Below the pieces are notes generated by a model, which saw nothing but the letters and a program-made list of their open reading frames with translations, was not told the origin of the DNA and did no database searches. This document shows positions 11,914 to 23,290 of a DNA stretch of 64,000 nucleotides, piece by piece (within the stretch, counting starts at the first letter, position 1; each line of letters begins with the position of its first letter). The translations under genes and the position numbers were made by a program. The stretch is from Parapristionchus giblindavisi (Eukaryota; Nematoda; Chromadorea; Rhabditida; Diplogasteridae): the NCBI GenBank assembly GCA_943737045.1, contig CALSFV010000013.1, positions 93,501-157,500 on the forward strand, written 5' to 3'.

Positions 11914-12884
11914 TCATATGAAATGTTTCATTTCAGGAACAATACTGTATTGACTGATATCTAATGAAAGAGGAGGACGATTATTATGAATTGATTGAAT
12001 ATATCTATACAATCTTTGTACTATCAATGATAAAATACAACCAATAACTACTCCCACAACGAATATTATGATATTCTTCCATTGAAAGATTACTGTAACT
12101 ATAGTATGAGAGTATGGAGAAGCAGTCGATGTTTGTGAAGTTATTGAAGAAGTATTGCAGTGAGATAAATCTAATGAACGAAAGTTTATTTATGGAAAGA
12201 ATGAATGAATAAACCTGATTTGAATAATTGTCGTCCTTCTCCTTTCAGTCCTACAATGATTGTCTTGTTTGGTTGTAGTTGAGACCAGCATCTGCAATAG
12301 ATCATTATTGATTTCTCATTTTTCAATTCATATATCTACCGTATACCTGAATCGATAAACATCTCCATTCGTTGCAGGAATCCATGAACTCCAATCAGAT
12401 ATTTCAATACTGCACGTAGACGAATCCGATTGAGGACATCTAGATGTTTACGATCATTTACAGTAATTGATAACTACAGTACCTTGTCCATTCTGATCCA
12501 CAACCTCTACATGTGGTTGTTGATCCAATACAATGGCGTTGACGACGTCTGAAGTAGAATATTCTATGGAAATGAACAACTTCCGTTGTTTAGCAAATTT
12601 ATGAAAACTTTGATGTTAAACTACACTTATTTTCGACGATGACGTAAACGAATTTTTGGGTTGAAAATTCTTTTTTTTTAATATATTGACCTATGAGAGT
12701 CTCCACATCTACATGCAGACCATTCACTCCAATCTGTCCAGGTCAAATGATTACTAATCGATATCCATTGGTCCTAAATAGAATATCCCTGATTGTCAGA
12801 AGAGGATTACTGTACCTGACTACTGTAGATATTACCATTGATTGAATGAATGAATAGAAGAATAATAAGTAGAGAACCATTCAT
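11914..12884 (-). CDS. Small type I membrane protein with thrombospondin type 1-like repeats
   Basis: It starts at 12882-12884 with a signal peptide, MNGSLLIILLFIHSIN. Following exons encode LTWTDWSEWSACRCGDSH and HCIGSTTTCRGCGSEWTR, the WxxWS...C.C pattern of a TSP1 repeat. A second cysteine-poor module follows (CPQSDSSTCSIEISDWSSW, DVYRFRC). After a Ser/Thr-rich stalk comes a transmembrane segment (NIIIFVVGVVIGCILSLIVQ) and a short cytosolic tail ending SIVPEMKHFI, stop at 11914-11916. TSP1 modules usually bind matrix or ligands and are C-mannosylated on the Trp residues, which fits the WSEWS seen here. No closer family is recognised. Intron edges near 12530-12720 are uncertain. Confidence 0.65.
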
Positions 12885-13233
12885 GATTAAGAATAAGAAT
12901 AATAATGACGATAGAGGATTAAGATTGAACCATATGTCTCCATTCAATCATGACAGATATTTATACTTTCACTTTTAATATTTCTATTGATTTCATCCAT
13001 TCAGTGATTAATTATAGTGAAGAATTGAATGAAATCCATGAATGTAAACTATATTCTAGTTCCATTTCCTTCTTTCTTTATTTGTCTTATGTCTCGTTAT
13101 GTTTAGAAGAAGAACTGGACCAATCTCAGAAGGAGAAACACAATTGGGACATGATATAATCAACAAAATTAAATTGATTCTATTCTTATCTTTCTTATAT
13201 TATCACCCATAGTCTCTCCCTCTCTCTCTCCCT

Positions 13234-13265
<32 letters not shown>

Positions 13266-13271
13266 CCCTCT

Positions 13272-13302
<31 letters not shown>

Positions 13303-13353
13303 CCTCTCCCTCTCTCTCTCCCGCTCTCTCTCTCTCTCTCCCTCTCTCTCTCC

Positions 13354-13388
<35 letters not shown>

Positions 13389-15066
13389 TTCCTCTCTCTC
13401 CTCTCTGTCTATCTCATTTACGTCCACGTTATGTGCGTCACAATCCCTCTATTACTCATCCTGGACTACTTCCCAAGGGGAAGAACGAACGATTGAAATG
13501 AATGAACGACTTCGCTATTCTCTTCCTCTCCCTCTTACTCTATCCCTCTCTCTCCCTCTCCCTCTTACTCTATCCCTCTCTCCCTCTCCCTCTCCATCTC
13601 TCTCTATACTTCTTATCCTATTGAGAAAATTCCCCCTTCATCTACTTCTCCATATTATTACACCTCTATCTCCTTCTCCTTCCTCGATGAGGCCTTCTTT
13701 CCGTTATCCCCATATCCTTCACATCTATCATTCCTCTATCACAAAGTTGCTCTAGTTGAACTAAACCGCAACGCTTGACCGCATTGCTCTCCTTCTGCTT
13801 CCCACTACTTCTTCTCTTTCAGTGTATTCTATCACTCCTTGTCCCTCTGTCGTAGTCTCAAAATATTTGTCCATACCACAGCTTATATTGGGTTGGAAAA
13901 TGAATGGAAAATACTATAAATACTCATCTTTGAATCTTTCTCCTCCCTCTCCCTCTCCCTCTCCCTCTCCCTCTCCCTCTCCCTCTCCCTCTCCTTCGTC
14001 TATCGTCGTTATCTCATTTAGAAAAGTTCATTAAACGAAGAAAGAAAGGACTAACAATCCTTTTCTTCTTCTCAATACCAACTATATACCCTTTCTCTTC
14101 TCTTTTTTTCTCTTCTCATCATTTTTCTCTTTCACTTCAATTTCATTGATTCTTATTCATATACTAGACCCCTTTATTTCCTCTTCAATAAATCTCCTTT
14201 TACCTTTCATTCTCAATTATTTTATCCAAATATTATAAACTATCTGTTTGAATAACTACAATCATAAATTCTTCTAATCATTTCATATCTATCAACTCAT
14301 CTAATCCATTTTTCACGTTTCATTTTTTTTTTCAAATTTAAAATAAATACGGAACTTGAGCGATAAAAATATTTAAAGAACAAAAAAAAACAATTTTGAG
14401 AGAAGTGTTTTCAATATTGGAATGAATCTCCACGAGTATCTATCTAACACTATTGTTTTCATCATTCTCTCAAGGAGAGAGAAAGTATAGATTGCCTCGT
14501 CTTCTCATACTAAATTGAATTTAGACCAAATTGATGAATTTTATCAAAAACGTTTCCATTCATCGATCTATTCTCTATATGGAAGTACTATTGAAAGTTG
14601 AAGATACTTCATGTCTATATACTTCTATCTTTTGATATAAACACTTGTAATCTAATCTACTTCACTCTCTATTCATATCTTCATCTTTTTCTCAATACAA
14701 ATTACCTTCTTCCCTATGTCTATCCGACTATTTGCTATAGTGGAAATGCTTATTATGCTACCCACCACTCTTCTCCCTCTCCCTCTCTCCTTCTCCCTCT
14801 CTCCTTCTCCCTCTCCCTCTCCCTCTCCCTCTCCCTCTCCCCTCTTCTCGTTCAATTGACGTCAATACAGATAGTGTCCTTCTCCTCCCATTTACTCTTC
14901 ACTGGTTCTCATCCCTCTTGGTTCCCCCTTCCACCTTCTCTCCCTCTCCCTTTCTCTCCCTCTCTCTCTCCCTTTCTCTCTCTCTCTCCCTCCCCCTCCC
15001 CTTCATCCATCTTTATCATTTTCTCATTCAGCTCTTCATCTCTGGATGGTTGATATCGCTTCTACA
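12885..15066. other. Divergent intergenic region with (CTCCCT)n tracts
   Basis: It separates the minus-strand TSP1 gene from the plus-strand calcipressin gene and should hold both promoters. It contains pyrimidine tracts at about 13208-13400, 13515-13605, 13940-13995 (nearly pure CTCCCT), 14770-14860 and 14935-15003. I find no convincing exon. Open frames such as 12950-13159 lack splice context or family features. Confidence 0.5.
13208..13400. repeat. CT/CTCCCT pyrimidine array
   Basis: Imperfect (CT)n and (CTCCCT)n with a few CCCGCT variants. It is one of more than a dozen such arrays in the window. Confidence 0.9.
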
Positions 15067-18000
15067 ATGGACTTCGATGATAATATCGAGAATAATGTAT
15101 GCTAATATCACATTTATTTTCGAAAACTTTGAAGAACTTATCTGGGGCTTCATATAATCTTTTTTTTCATATTTCCAATTTTTTTCTTTCGCAAAGATTC
15201 ATGGTCGTCATCATCAAATTCTTTTATTGAAGGGATTTCAAAATCCTCTTTCACTGTAATAAAAAAGATCTGTTTTGACTTGAAACGAAAGGATAGAGTT
15301 CATTCATATTCATTCAATCTAAATATGTATATCAATATCTATAGATGAAAGTGATCATGTTTATTTATTTACTTATCGTACACAAGAAGGGAGTTTCATC
15401 ATGTACAATATTTGAGGAAATTATATGAAATATTACAACTATTATAATAATGCCTTCATCATTTATAGGTGGAAGGAGTAAAGAGAATAATTCTCCCTGC
15501 GAGTAAAGAAGAACTTCCAAATTGTATTGTAATCACTAATGTACCAGATGAGGTATTGAGTGAAACATTCCGAAAAGTCTGAAAAAAGAAGGAAATGAGA
15601 ATGACTCTACATCTTTGTCAGCCTTCTCTCATCTTTTCTCTTCTTATCTTTATCTTCACATCGTTTACATCAGCAAAAGATTAATTCTCAGCTTCTTATT
15701 CAGTGAAAGGGGGGATTTTGTCACCTTTCTCTTTATCATACTATTTGAGATGAAAAACTCACACTTCTTATCATTGTTTTTGCTTGATAAGGATCCTGGT
15801 GGTCAGTGTTAGCGCAGAGATTAGAGAGGGAGAGGGAGAGAGAGAAGGGTAGGGAGAGGGAGAGATACAGTGACGTCCAAGCGATTGTGATAGACGTCAT
15901 ACAGTTGTTGAGAGATTATGATGATAATAGAGAAGATATGGTAGGGAATGGATTGAGACTTACGTTGTTTAGCAGAAAATACTGTTTTGATGTTATTTGT
16001 GTATATAAAAGTACTTTCTAGAGAAGGGCCTAACATAATAGGAAACAGGGGTGTGCATTTCTCGTTTCTCGATTTCTCGAATTTCTCGATTTCTCGACTT
16101 TTTTCGAGAAAATTTCTCGTCGAGAAATTTCTCGATATTTATTCGAGAAATTCGAGAAAAAGTTAAAGTTTAAAATAGATTTAAACTTCTATCTACAGTG
16201 AAATATGTGCTTCTTAAATCCCTTTTAAGATTCAAATTGCTCTTACTACGACATGGCATTGTCTTATTGATTGCTAATAGCCAAATAGAACTTCCATTCT
16301 CTTATTTTTCTTAGTGTTAATACATCCCCTTGGTGGGTCGCCACATCTAAAATATTCCGGTTTCATGTATTCACTATTATTCGTTTTTGTTTTGAACAAT
16401 GTTATCACCTGTAAATATTGCTATTGTTGGAAAAGAGAGAAAAAGTTATGACAACGCATTTTATTATATTTTTTATAATTTTTCTCAATTTTTCTCGGAT
16501 TTCTCGGATTTCTCGAAAAAATAAATCAAGAAATCTTATTCGAGAAATTTTTCTCGAAAATGTTTTCTCGCACACCCCTGATAGGAAAGTGATGAGTTTA
16601 TGTAGAATATGAGACGAGAAAGGAAAAAGTAGAATAACAGACTATGTTATGATTTAAATAATCAAATAACTGAATAATGATTTAAGGTTTTCACAAATAT
16701 GGAGCAACGATCAAACTTTTCACTTCTCTTCACAGAAGTTGAAGATTCAGTTCATTTTGATTTCCTCAAGAGTTTCAAGTTTGTTTATTCATTCATTCTA
16801 TTAGAGACTTCATTCATTTTCTCATCTTTCTTCTCTTTTCTATTTATACAATGAGGAAATAAAGATGAAAGATCATATTACAAATGTACTTTAATCATTT
16901 AAATAAATAAATAAAGTAAATATAATAATTCTAGGAGAGTTCGTCTTATTTTCTCTTCTCCTGAACATGCAACCACAGCCAAGTTGATAGTACAACATCT
17001 ATCATTCAATGGACAACAATTGAAAGCTTTCTTTGCTCATGTTAGTTTGATCTTTGATCTTTGATCTTTGGTCTTTGATCTCTCTAATCTATTGTATACA
17101 TCTTTACTCTAAGTCTTCGACACTCTACATAGACTCAATTGAAAAACTCTTCTATTCTTCTTTTTTTCTTTCATTCACAACTACTAAACTTAGCCATTCA
17201 ATCACAATCTCAATGAGAATATTCTCCCTCTCTCTCTCTCTTCGTATGTCTCCCTTTTCTCATTAGATGAATCTCTCAATAGAAGTCCATGTGCTAACAG
17301 ATGAAATAGAAGAATCTCAATCAGATAACAATACGATGATATATCCCTCTAAGTGCATTTCTCCCTCTCCCTCTTCTTCTCCCTCTCGTTCTCTCCCTCT
17401 TCTTCTCCCTCTCGTTCTCTTCCTCTTCTTCTCCCTCTCGTTCTCTCCCTCCTCTTCTCCCTCTCATTCTCTCCCTCTTCTTCTCCCTCTCATTCTCTCC
17501 CTCTTCTTCTCCCTCTCGTTCTCTCCCTCTTCTTCTCCCTCTCTGCCTCTCCCTTCCTCTACCTCTCCAACTGTCCCCTTTCTCACATACTTCGAATAAC
17601 ATCTGGAGTATGAAGACACTTTATGATGTTTTCATTCCTTGCCTCTCCCTTCTGTGACCTACTTTACTCTTCTGAAATCTCTCCCTCTAGGCCTCACCCT
17701 CTCCCTCTCCCTCTCTATCTTCCAAGTTATCTTTATTTCCTTCTGAAAGTGAATGGGAACATTTCTCATTGGAATCTTCAACATAAGATAGAAGAAGAAT
17801 AAGTGGCATCTAGAGAATCTTCCTCTTTTCATTCTTTTATATTCCCCTTTCTTTTTTCATCTTCAAGTGTACTGCTCTATCTTAGAGTAGAGAGGAATAA
17901 CTCCCTCTCCCTCTCCCTCTCCCTCTCCCTCTCCCTCTCCCTCTCCCTCTCCCTCTCCCTCTCCCTCTCCCTCTCCCTCTCCCTCTCCCTCTCCCTCTCC

Positions 18001-20510
18001 CTCTCCCTCTAGGCATCCCTTCTCAGTCTTGGTATTACGGGTCCGTGCGTCATCATGTGTATGCACAAGTGTGTGAGAGACGAGAAAGAAGACAGAGAGA
18101 GGGGATATTCTTCTTCTTTTTCTTTGTAAGGAAATAATGAAATGAATATGAATATAAATAGATTACATTAGATTCATTTGATTAGACTAATACATTTGGT
18201 TATAGATAATTGCATATTAATTTATATTTCGAATAACGTTCATTCGTTAATCCAGATTTACTGATTCATTTTAAATAGAATTCAGAAAGTATATCTTTTC
18301 TCTTTGGTACATAGTTCTTGATTCGAGATCTCTCTTCTATTAGATTAATGAAATAGTTTATGATATGAAGAGATCATTTCTGTTTAGGAAGATTTCATTG
18401 TTCATTGTTCATTCATTCACATAGACAATATGAGATTTAGTAGAGGTAATTGAATGAATTGAACAAGTTCATATTCTTATGTACATTCTACTTTTATACT
18501 TTCATACAACAATAGCTTATGGTGAAGGTGTGAACCGCATCTGAGCTATTATGGTATTTCCATCCTTGTGTGTGGCTGCATTCAAAATCAATATACGGGG
18601 GGGAAATCAATGTCAAATTGAAATTGTCAAAGAGTGAATGAGATACTTCTCAATGATTACAATGAATGAAGCGAAAGAAACACTAATGACAACCAATCTG
18701 AGGAGACCAAGTGACCGAATGCACTACAATCCGAAACAGTGGTCCACTTTAAAAAATTTTAATTAAAAAAAAATATTTTTGAAAGTTACTGAAAAATAAG
18801 AATATTTATATTGGATTTTAAAATAAAAATGGATTTTAGACTTTCCTCTTTAAAGCACTCTGTACTCATTTCTCATCATCGATTAATATTTATCATGTTG
18901 TAAAAGTAGAGTACAATTAGATCTAAAGGGATTACATGGGTCAAAATGTGAGTAGACATCGTAGAAATGATGAGATCCCGATGGACTCTTTACTCTATCG
19001 TAATACGCAACTGTGTCCATGTAGCTTAAAGGGAGCGTAATCTCACTCAACGGTCTCTTCATTGCGCACACTATTTCTCTGTTCTCTAACAACGAGAGAG
19101 CATTGCGCTTCAAAGAGACCATTGAGTGAGGTTACGCTTCCTTTAACAGAGTATATCCTATGCGATTTTCATTCCATTTTGGTCAATTTTCTTCTGTTAT
19201 TGTTTAACTGTAATTATTGCTATATTAGCTGCAAACAGATAAAATATATTCTCGTGCAAAAAAACACTTTATCGACAAAATGATTTCATTCTTTCAAATA
19301 TTCAAATGAATCTCACGTATTCTATCAATATAAATATAGATGAAATTGCGTGAGATAACACCTATTTATTCCTCTTCCTCTTACTATTTTGACTACCTCC
19401 CTCGCCTACTCTCCCTCTCCCTCTCCCTTTCCCTCTCCCTCTACTCTACCTCCCTCACCTTCCTACTCATTCGGATTCTCTGACGTATTTCATGGTCGTT
19501 TACTCTCGTATCCTCTTCTCAATATAATCATAATGAATACTAAGAGTAGATGATATCCTCTTTACTCTTCATTAGAATTTCGTAAATGATGGGGGTTGGA
19601 CACCATATTCATTATCTATTCTAACTCAATCACAGTCTCTAGTCTATCATACCAAAATAAAATGAGTCAAGTACAATAATATGACAATAAATATATTAAT
19701 TCTAGAGAGTAATGCTTCCTAATTCATCTCCAACTCTTCAACCTCCTCCTCTTGAGAAACAATGGCTCATATCACCTCCATGTTCACCTCCTGTTGGTTA
19801 GTATATCAAATAAAATCTCCATTGTATAGATCAATAATTCATTATTCTTTATGATATTCTGAATTCGTAATAAATCTTTCATTCTTTAGGATGGGAACAG
19901 ACAATTGAGATGGCTCCCGTTGTATGCTCATTTGATCTCATGGCACGACTTGCTGCTTTTGCTGTTGATGATCAGTAAGTTATTAAAGATCAAAGATCAA
20001 TCATTTTAAAGATCAAAGATCAATCATTTTAAAGATCAAAGATCAATCATTCTAAAGATCAAAGATCAATCATTCTAAAGATCAAAGATCAATCATTCTA
20101 AAGATCAAAGATCAATCATTCTAAAGATCAAAGATCAATCATTCTAAAGATCAAAGATCAATCATTCTAAAGATCAAAGATCAATCATTCTAAAGATCAA
20201 AAATCAATCATTCTAAAGATCAAAGATCAATCATTCTAAAGATCAAAAATCAATCATTCTAAAGATCAAAGATCAATCATTCTAAAGATCAAAGATCAAT
20301 CATTCTAAAGATCAAAGATCAATCATTCTAAAGATCAAAGATCAATCATTCTAAAGATCAAAGATCAATTGATTACTGTAATCTTCTAGATACGAAGTGT
20401 ATAATGGTGGAGAGGGACAAGGTCCTCGTATTGTCATTTCTCCGTGTGAGACTCCAATCGATCATCCATCATCGATTGAAATGCCTCGAACTCCAAGACC
20501 AGTTGATTGA
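15067..20510 (+). CDS. rcn-1: Calcipressin / regulator of calcineurin (RCAN)
   Basis: RCAN proteins bind and inhibit calcineurin. Exons: 15067-15096 (MDFDDNIENN, ATG then GTATGC donor), 15469-15552 (LPNCIVITNVPDE), 16687-16778 (an RRM-like segment to FDFLKSFK), 16935-17040 (RVRLIFSSPEHATTAKLIVQ and LSFNGQQLKAFFAH), 17267 onward (end uncertain), 19706-19796 (LEKQWLISPPCSPPVGW), 19890-19974, and 20390-20510. The LxxPPxSPP signature and the C-terminal GPRIVIS, which fits a calcineurin-docking PxIxIT motif, are both present. A phase-0 end of the 17267 exon after MNLSIEVH would join directly to the next exon, but a longer version is possible. The gene symbol follows the C. elegans orthologue. Introns carry a hAT-like MITE, (CTCCCT)n arrays, a short inverted repeat and a minisatellite. 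Confidence 0.88.
16046..16580. mobile_element. hAT-like non-autonomous element with 8-bp target duplication
   Basis: The 535-bp element begins CAGGGGTGTGC and ends GCACACCCCTG. It is flanked by ATAGGAAA at 16038-16045 and again at 16581-16588, a perfect 8-bp duplication as made by hAT transposases. Subterminal regions are dense TTTCTCGA/TCGAGAAA repeats. There is no transposase ORF. It lies in intron 2 of the calcipressin gene. Confidence 0.9.
17360..17575. repeat. (CTCCCT)n-derived higher-order array
   Basis: Units of CTCCCTCTTCTTCTCCCTCT with CGTTCT variants repeat about eight times, within a calcipressin intron. It overlaps the uncertain end of exon 5, so splice choice there is hard to read. 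Confidence 0.85.
17902..18010. repeat. Pure (CTCCCT)n array, about 18 copies
   Basis: Uninterrupted CTCCCT hexamers within the large calcipressin intron. The Ser-Leu or Gly-Glu ORFs here are repeat products. Confidence 0.95.
19022..19147. repeat. Short inverted repeat (fold-back) in intron
   Basis: Arms at about 19026-19080 and 19090-19146 are imperfect inverted copies: TTAAAGGGAGCGTAATCTCA versus the reverse complement of the GGTTACGCTTCCTTTAAC end, and CGGTCTCTTCATTGCGC versus GCGCTTCAAAGAGACC. There is no coding content. Confidence 0.65.
19985..20370. repeat. 23-bp minisatellite, about 16 copies
   Basis: The unit is AAAGATCAAAGATCAATCAT followed by TCT, nearly perfect, in the last intron of the calcipressin gene. 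It is an amplified version of the GATCAAAGATCAA word scattered through introns of this window. Confidence 0.93.
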
Positions 20511-21515
20511 GAGTTCCAACACGATTACTACCGTAACCTCATTCATACTTTCTCATTTATTGATTGATTCCAATGTTTATTCTATTAAGAATTATCCTAT
20601 TTCCTTCATTATATCCATATAAATTCTACTATAAGAAATCGAATAAACACTTCCATGAATACTTGTACATTAAGGCTAGTCTTCCATTACTTTCATTAAC
20701 CTGGTCACAAAATCGATATTTGTCGAAAACGATCAATAATCGATATTTAGTCAATCCATAGTTGACTACTGTAGCCCTCTCTCTTACTTTCTACACTTTA
20801 CTACTGTCCACTATATTCGATGTTGCTTCATTGATTATTGATTATTATATTTTCTTTTCCTTCAATCAATATTTTGATTTGTTCGTTGTTGAACATGTTG
20901 TATTCACTCCTTATACCCAAAGAGAAATTAAACAAAATATACAATATTTTCCCATTTGACATAAAGTATTCTATCTATCTATTTGTATGATGTACAAGCA
21001 ATTAAACTAATTGGGGTTGATACAAGGAGGGCAAATAAACATTTTTATACTGAAATAAAGAAACATAGATGAATTACTATGAAAACACAAACACCTTTGT
21101 CAGTCTTCTTAATCTAATAAATAGTTTCCTCTGTTAATATCTATGAATCATAATATCATCTCATCTACAATTGTGTTCAACTACATTATCATTTCATTCA
21201 TCATCTAAATCTAATCTATCATTATCTATTTCTATTCTAATGTAAATGATATATTTACTCAATGATGACATAACTCTCATGATTCATTCTTTGCTTCAGT
21301 GGACAATCAGATACTTTTTTGTATGTAGAGGATAAGAGAAGAGTGAAGGCGTGATACCTGATAGTGAGAGAGTACACAAAAGTGAGAGAGTGGCAGAGAA
21401 ACAGATAGAAACCATAATATGTCCATACAATACACGAAGACTATTCATACTATTCTTGTCCTGGAATATCTTCCTTCCTTTACAACGATACGATATCGAT
21501 CAGTTATCTGACCCA
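20511..21515. other. Intergenic spacer
   Basis: AT-rich sequence between two + strand genes, including the calcipressin 3' region and probable promoter of the next gene. The small open frames at 20564-20959 lack splice context or family features. Confidence 0.4.
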
Positions 21516-22469
21516 ATGCTGCTGCCTACCGTACTCTCTGCTACAGTAGCTACCGTATTCGCTCAGTCTTCTCAGCTTTTCAATGTTGTTTGTTGTTCAC
21601 CATATATGAGAGGATGTGCCCCGAAGTAAGTAAACGATCAAATAATATCAGCCAAAGATAAAAGATCAGTCTTCAAACGATCAAAGATTAAATATTCCAG
21701 ACCATGTCCTCCACCAGACTTCTTCGTCTACTATGAATGTTGCCCTGGTGGAACAGGTCAATGTTGTCAGAGACCTCGACCTCCTCTAATGTAAGCTGAT
21801 CTTTGATCTTTACTCTTTAATCTTTGATCTCTACAGTATTCTCGGTGTAATCTTCTTGATATTTCTTCTTTTGTGTTGTTGTTGTTGTATAGCTGGAGCA
21901 ATTTGGGCAGTCTTCAAAAGAAAGAAGAAGACGAAATCATCACAAGGTTAGCTTTGTTTATACCAAACATAAATAGTTTTTGTGTCATAGTAAGTAGTGA
22001 GAATCCTTCTTCTTCTTCTTCGTCATCATTCATTTTCTCACCATTTTCATATTTGCACATCTTATACTATCCCCCATTGACGTCAATTCATTAGTCCATC
22101 TTAACTTTCTCATTTACAATGGAGTCAATCAAGGATAATAGGACTCCTCTCTTTATATTTAATAAACGACAATTGAAATTACAACTATAATATCTCCACC
22201 TTATGTAGTCAAATTCGATACTATACGAGTTTTCCTAATCAATTTATTATATTGCAGCTGATATCGCGATAAGAAAGGATGAATGTAATCAATATCCCCC
22301 TCCTCCATCTAATCAATATCCCCCTCCATCTAATCCTTCTCCAATTGAATCTCCATATATCATTCATTCCCCTACAACTTCACCAAGTACAAGACCTCCA
22401 ACTAGAGAAGTATACACATTACATGAATATGAAGAAAGAAGAACTAGGCCTAGAGAATCACATTTCTGA
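21516..22469 (+). CDS. Cysteine-rich single-pass membrane protein (Shisa/WBP1/VOPP1-like layout)
   Basis: The four-exon model starts at 21516-21518 with a signal peptide MLLPTVLSATVATVFAQ. A short Cys-rich ectodomain follows (VVCCSPYMRGCAPKPCPPP, then YYECCPGGTGQCC), then a transmembrane segment (VIFLIFLLLCCCCCIAGAIW), a basic stop-transfer run (KRKKKTKSS), and a Pro-rich cytosolic tail (NQYPPPPSNQYPPPSNP) ending RPRESHF with a stop at 22467-22469. This layout, a small CC-rich ectodomain, one membrane span with Cys at its inner end and a proline-rich tail, is like Shisa, WBP1 and VOPP1 proteins. No diagnostic residues allow a firm choice. Splice phases join cleanly. Confidence 0.65.
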
Positions 22470-23290
22470 CCCAATAAACTACCGTACACTCTACCTACTC
22501 TAGTCACTGTACATATCCAAGAAGAAACATATCCCCTCATTAATTGTAATAACGAATAGACAAGTTGTCAAAGTTGTACATGTATTTATCGTTGATTCGA
22601 TTATCATTATTATCATTCACATATACAATCATTAATTGTTCTTACACATAAATCGATTCATTCACAAAGATAAAAGATAAATAAAGGCACTAATCAATAT
22701 AAAGAAAGTAACCGGGGCAAGTCATGGCTGTTATTGATCAATCAATATCTTGCCCCTGAGAGCATCTCGAATACAGTACGAATCAAGCCACGGTTTTGAT
22801 GTATTGGATCGATATATTACAAGTACTTCTATATCGGATAGAATAGACAATAATGAATACAAAGAGGGGAAGCACCGATATATTAGAGTTTGATTGTATA
22901 CAAAGATAAGAGAATGGTATAGGCACTGGATAGAAATGATATATTGATTGATTGAGACAATGAATGAGCATGAAACAATGAAGGGAAAGATGAAATAGAA
23001 TCGATATATATTGGAAAGAAGGATGAAATGAAGGAAATGTATTGATTGAAAAGACAAAGGGAAACATAGAGGCAATGTATTGATTGATAGAAGAATCAAA
23101 CAATCGATATTCACAATAATCACAAATGAATGAAAGATACATTGTGATATAAAGGGAATGAATAGATCGAAGGGATACGGTAGTCAAATCAGGTTCTTAA
23201 TCGAACTTATTGATTAGTGAATGCGAGTAATCTAGGCAACGTAGTGTAAAGCTATCAAAGTATTAAAATTTAGAGATCAAGGTTTAAAGA
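22470..23290. other. Convergent intergenic spacer
   Basis: Between convergent stops. It contains many TTGATTGATT/GATATAT repeats near 22740-23180, and the minus-strand Ser/Ile-rich open frames there look like shadows of those repeats. I see no gene. Confidence 0.4.

Noticed and set aside
22731..23187. Two Ser/Ile/Tyr-rich minus-strand ORFs of about 130 residues
   Set aside because: They overlap in different frames on TTGATTGATATA-type repeats and have no splice context or motif. A small unrecognised gene cannot be fully excluded.
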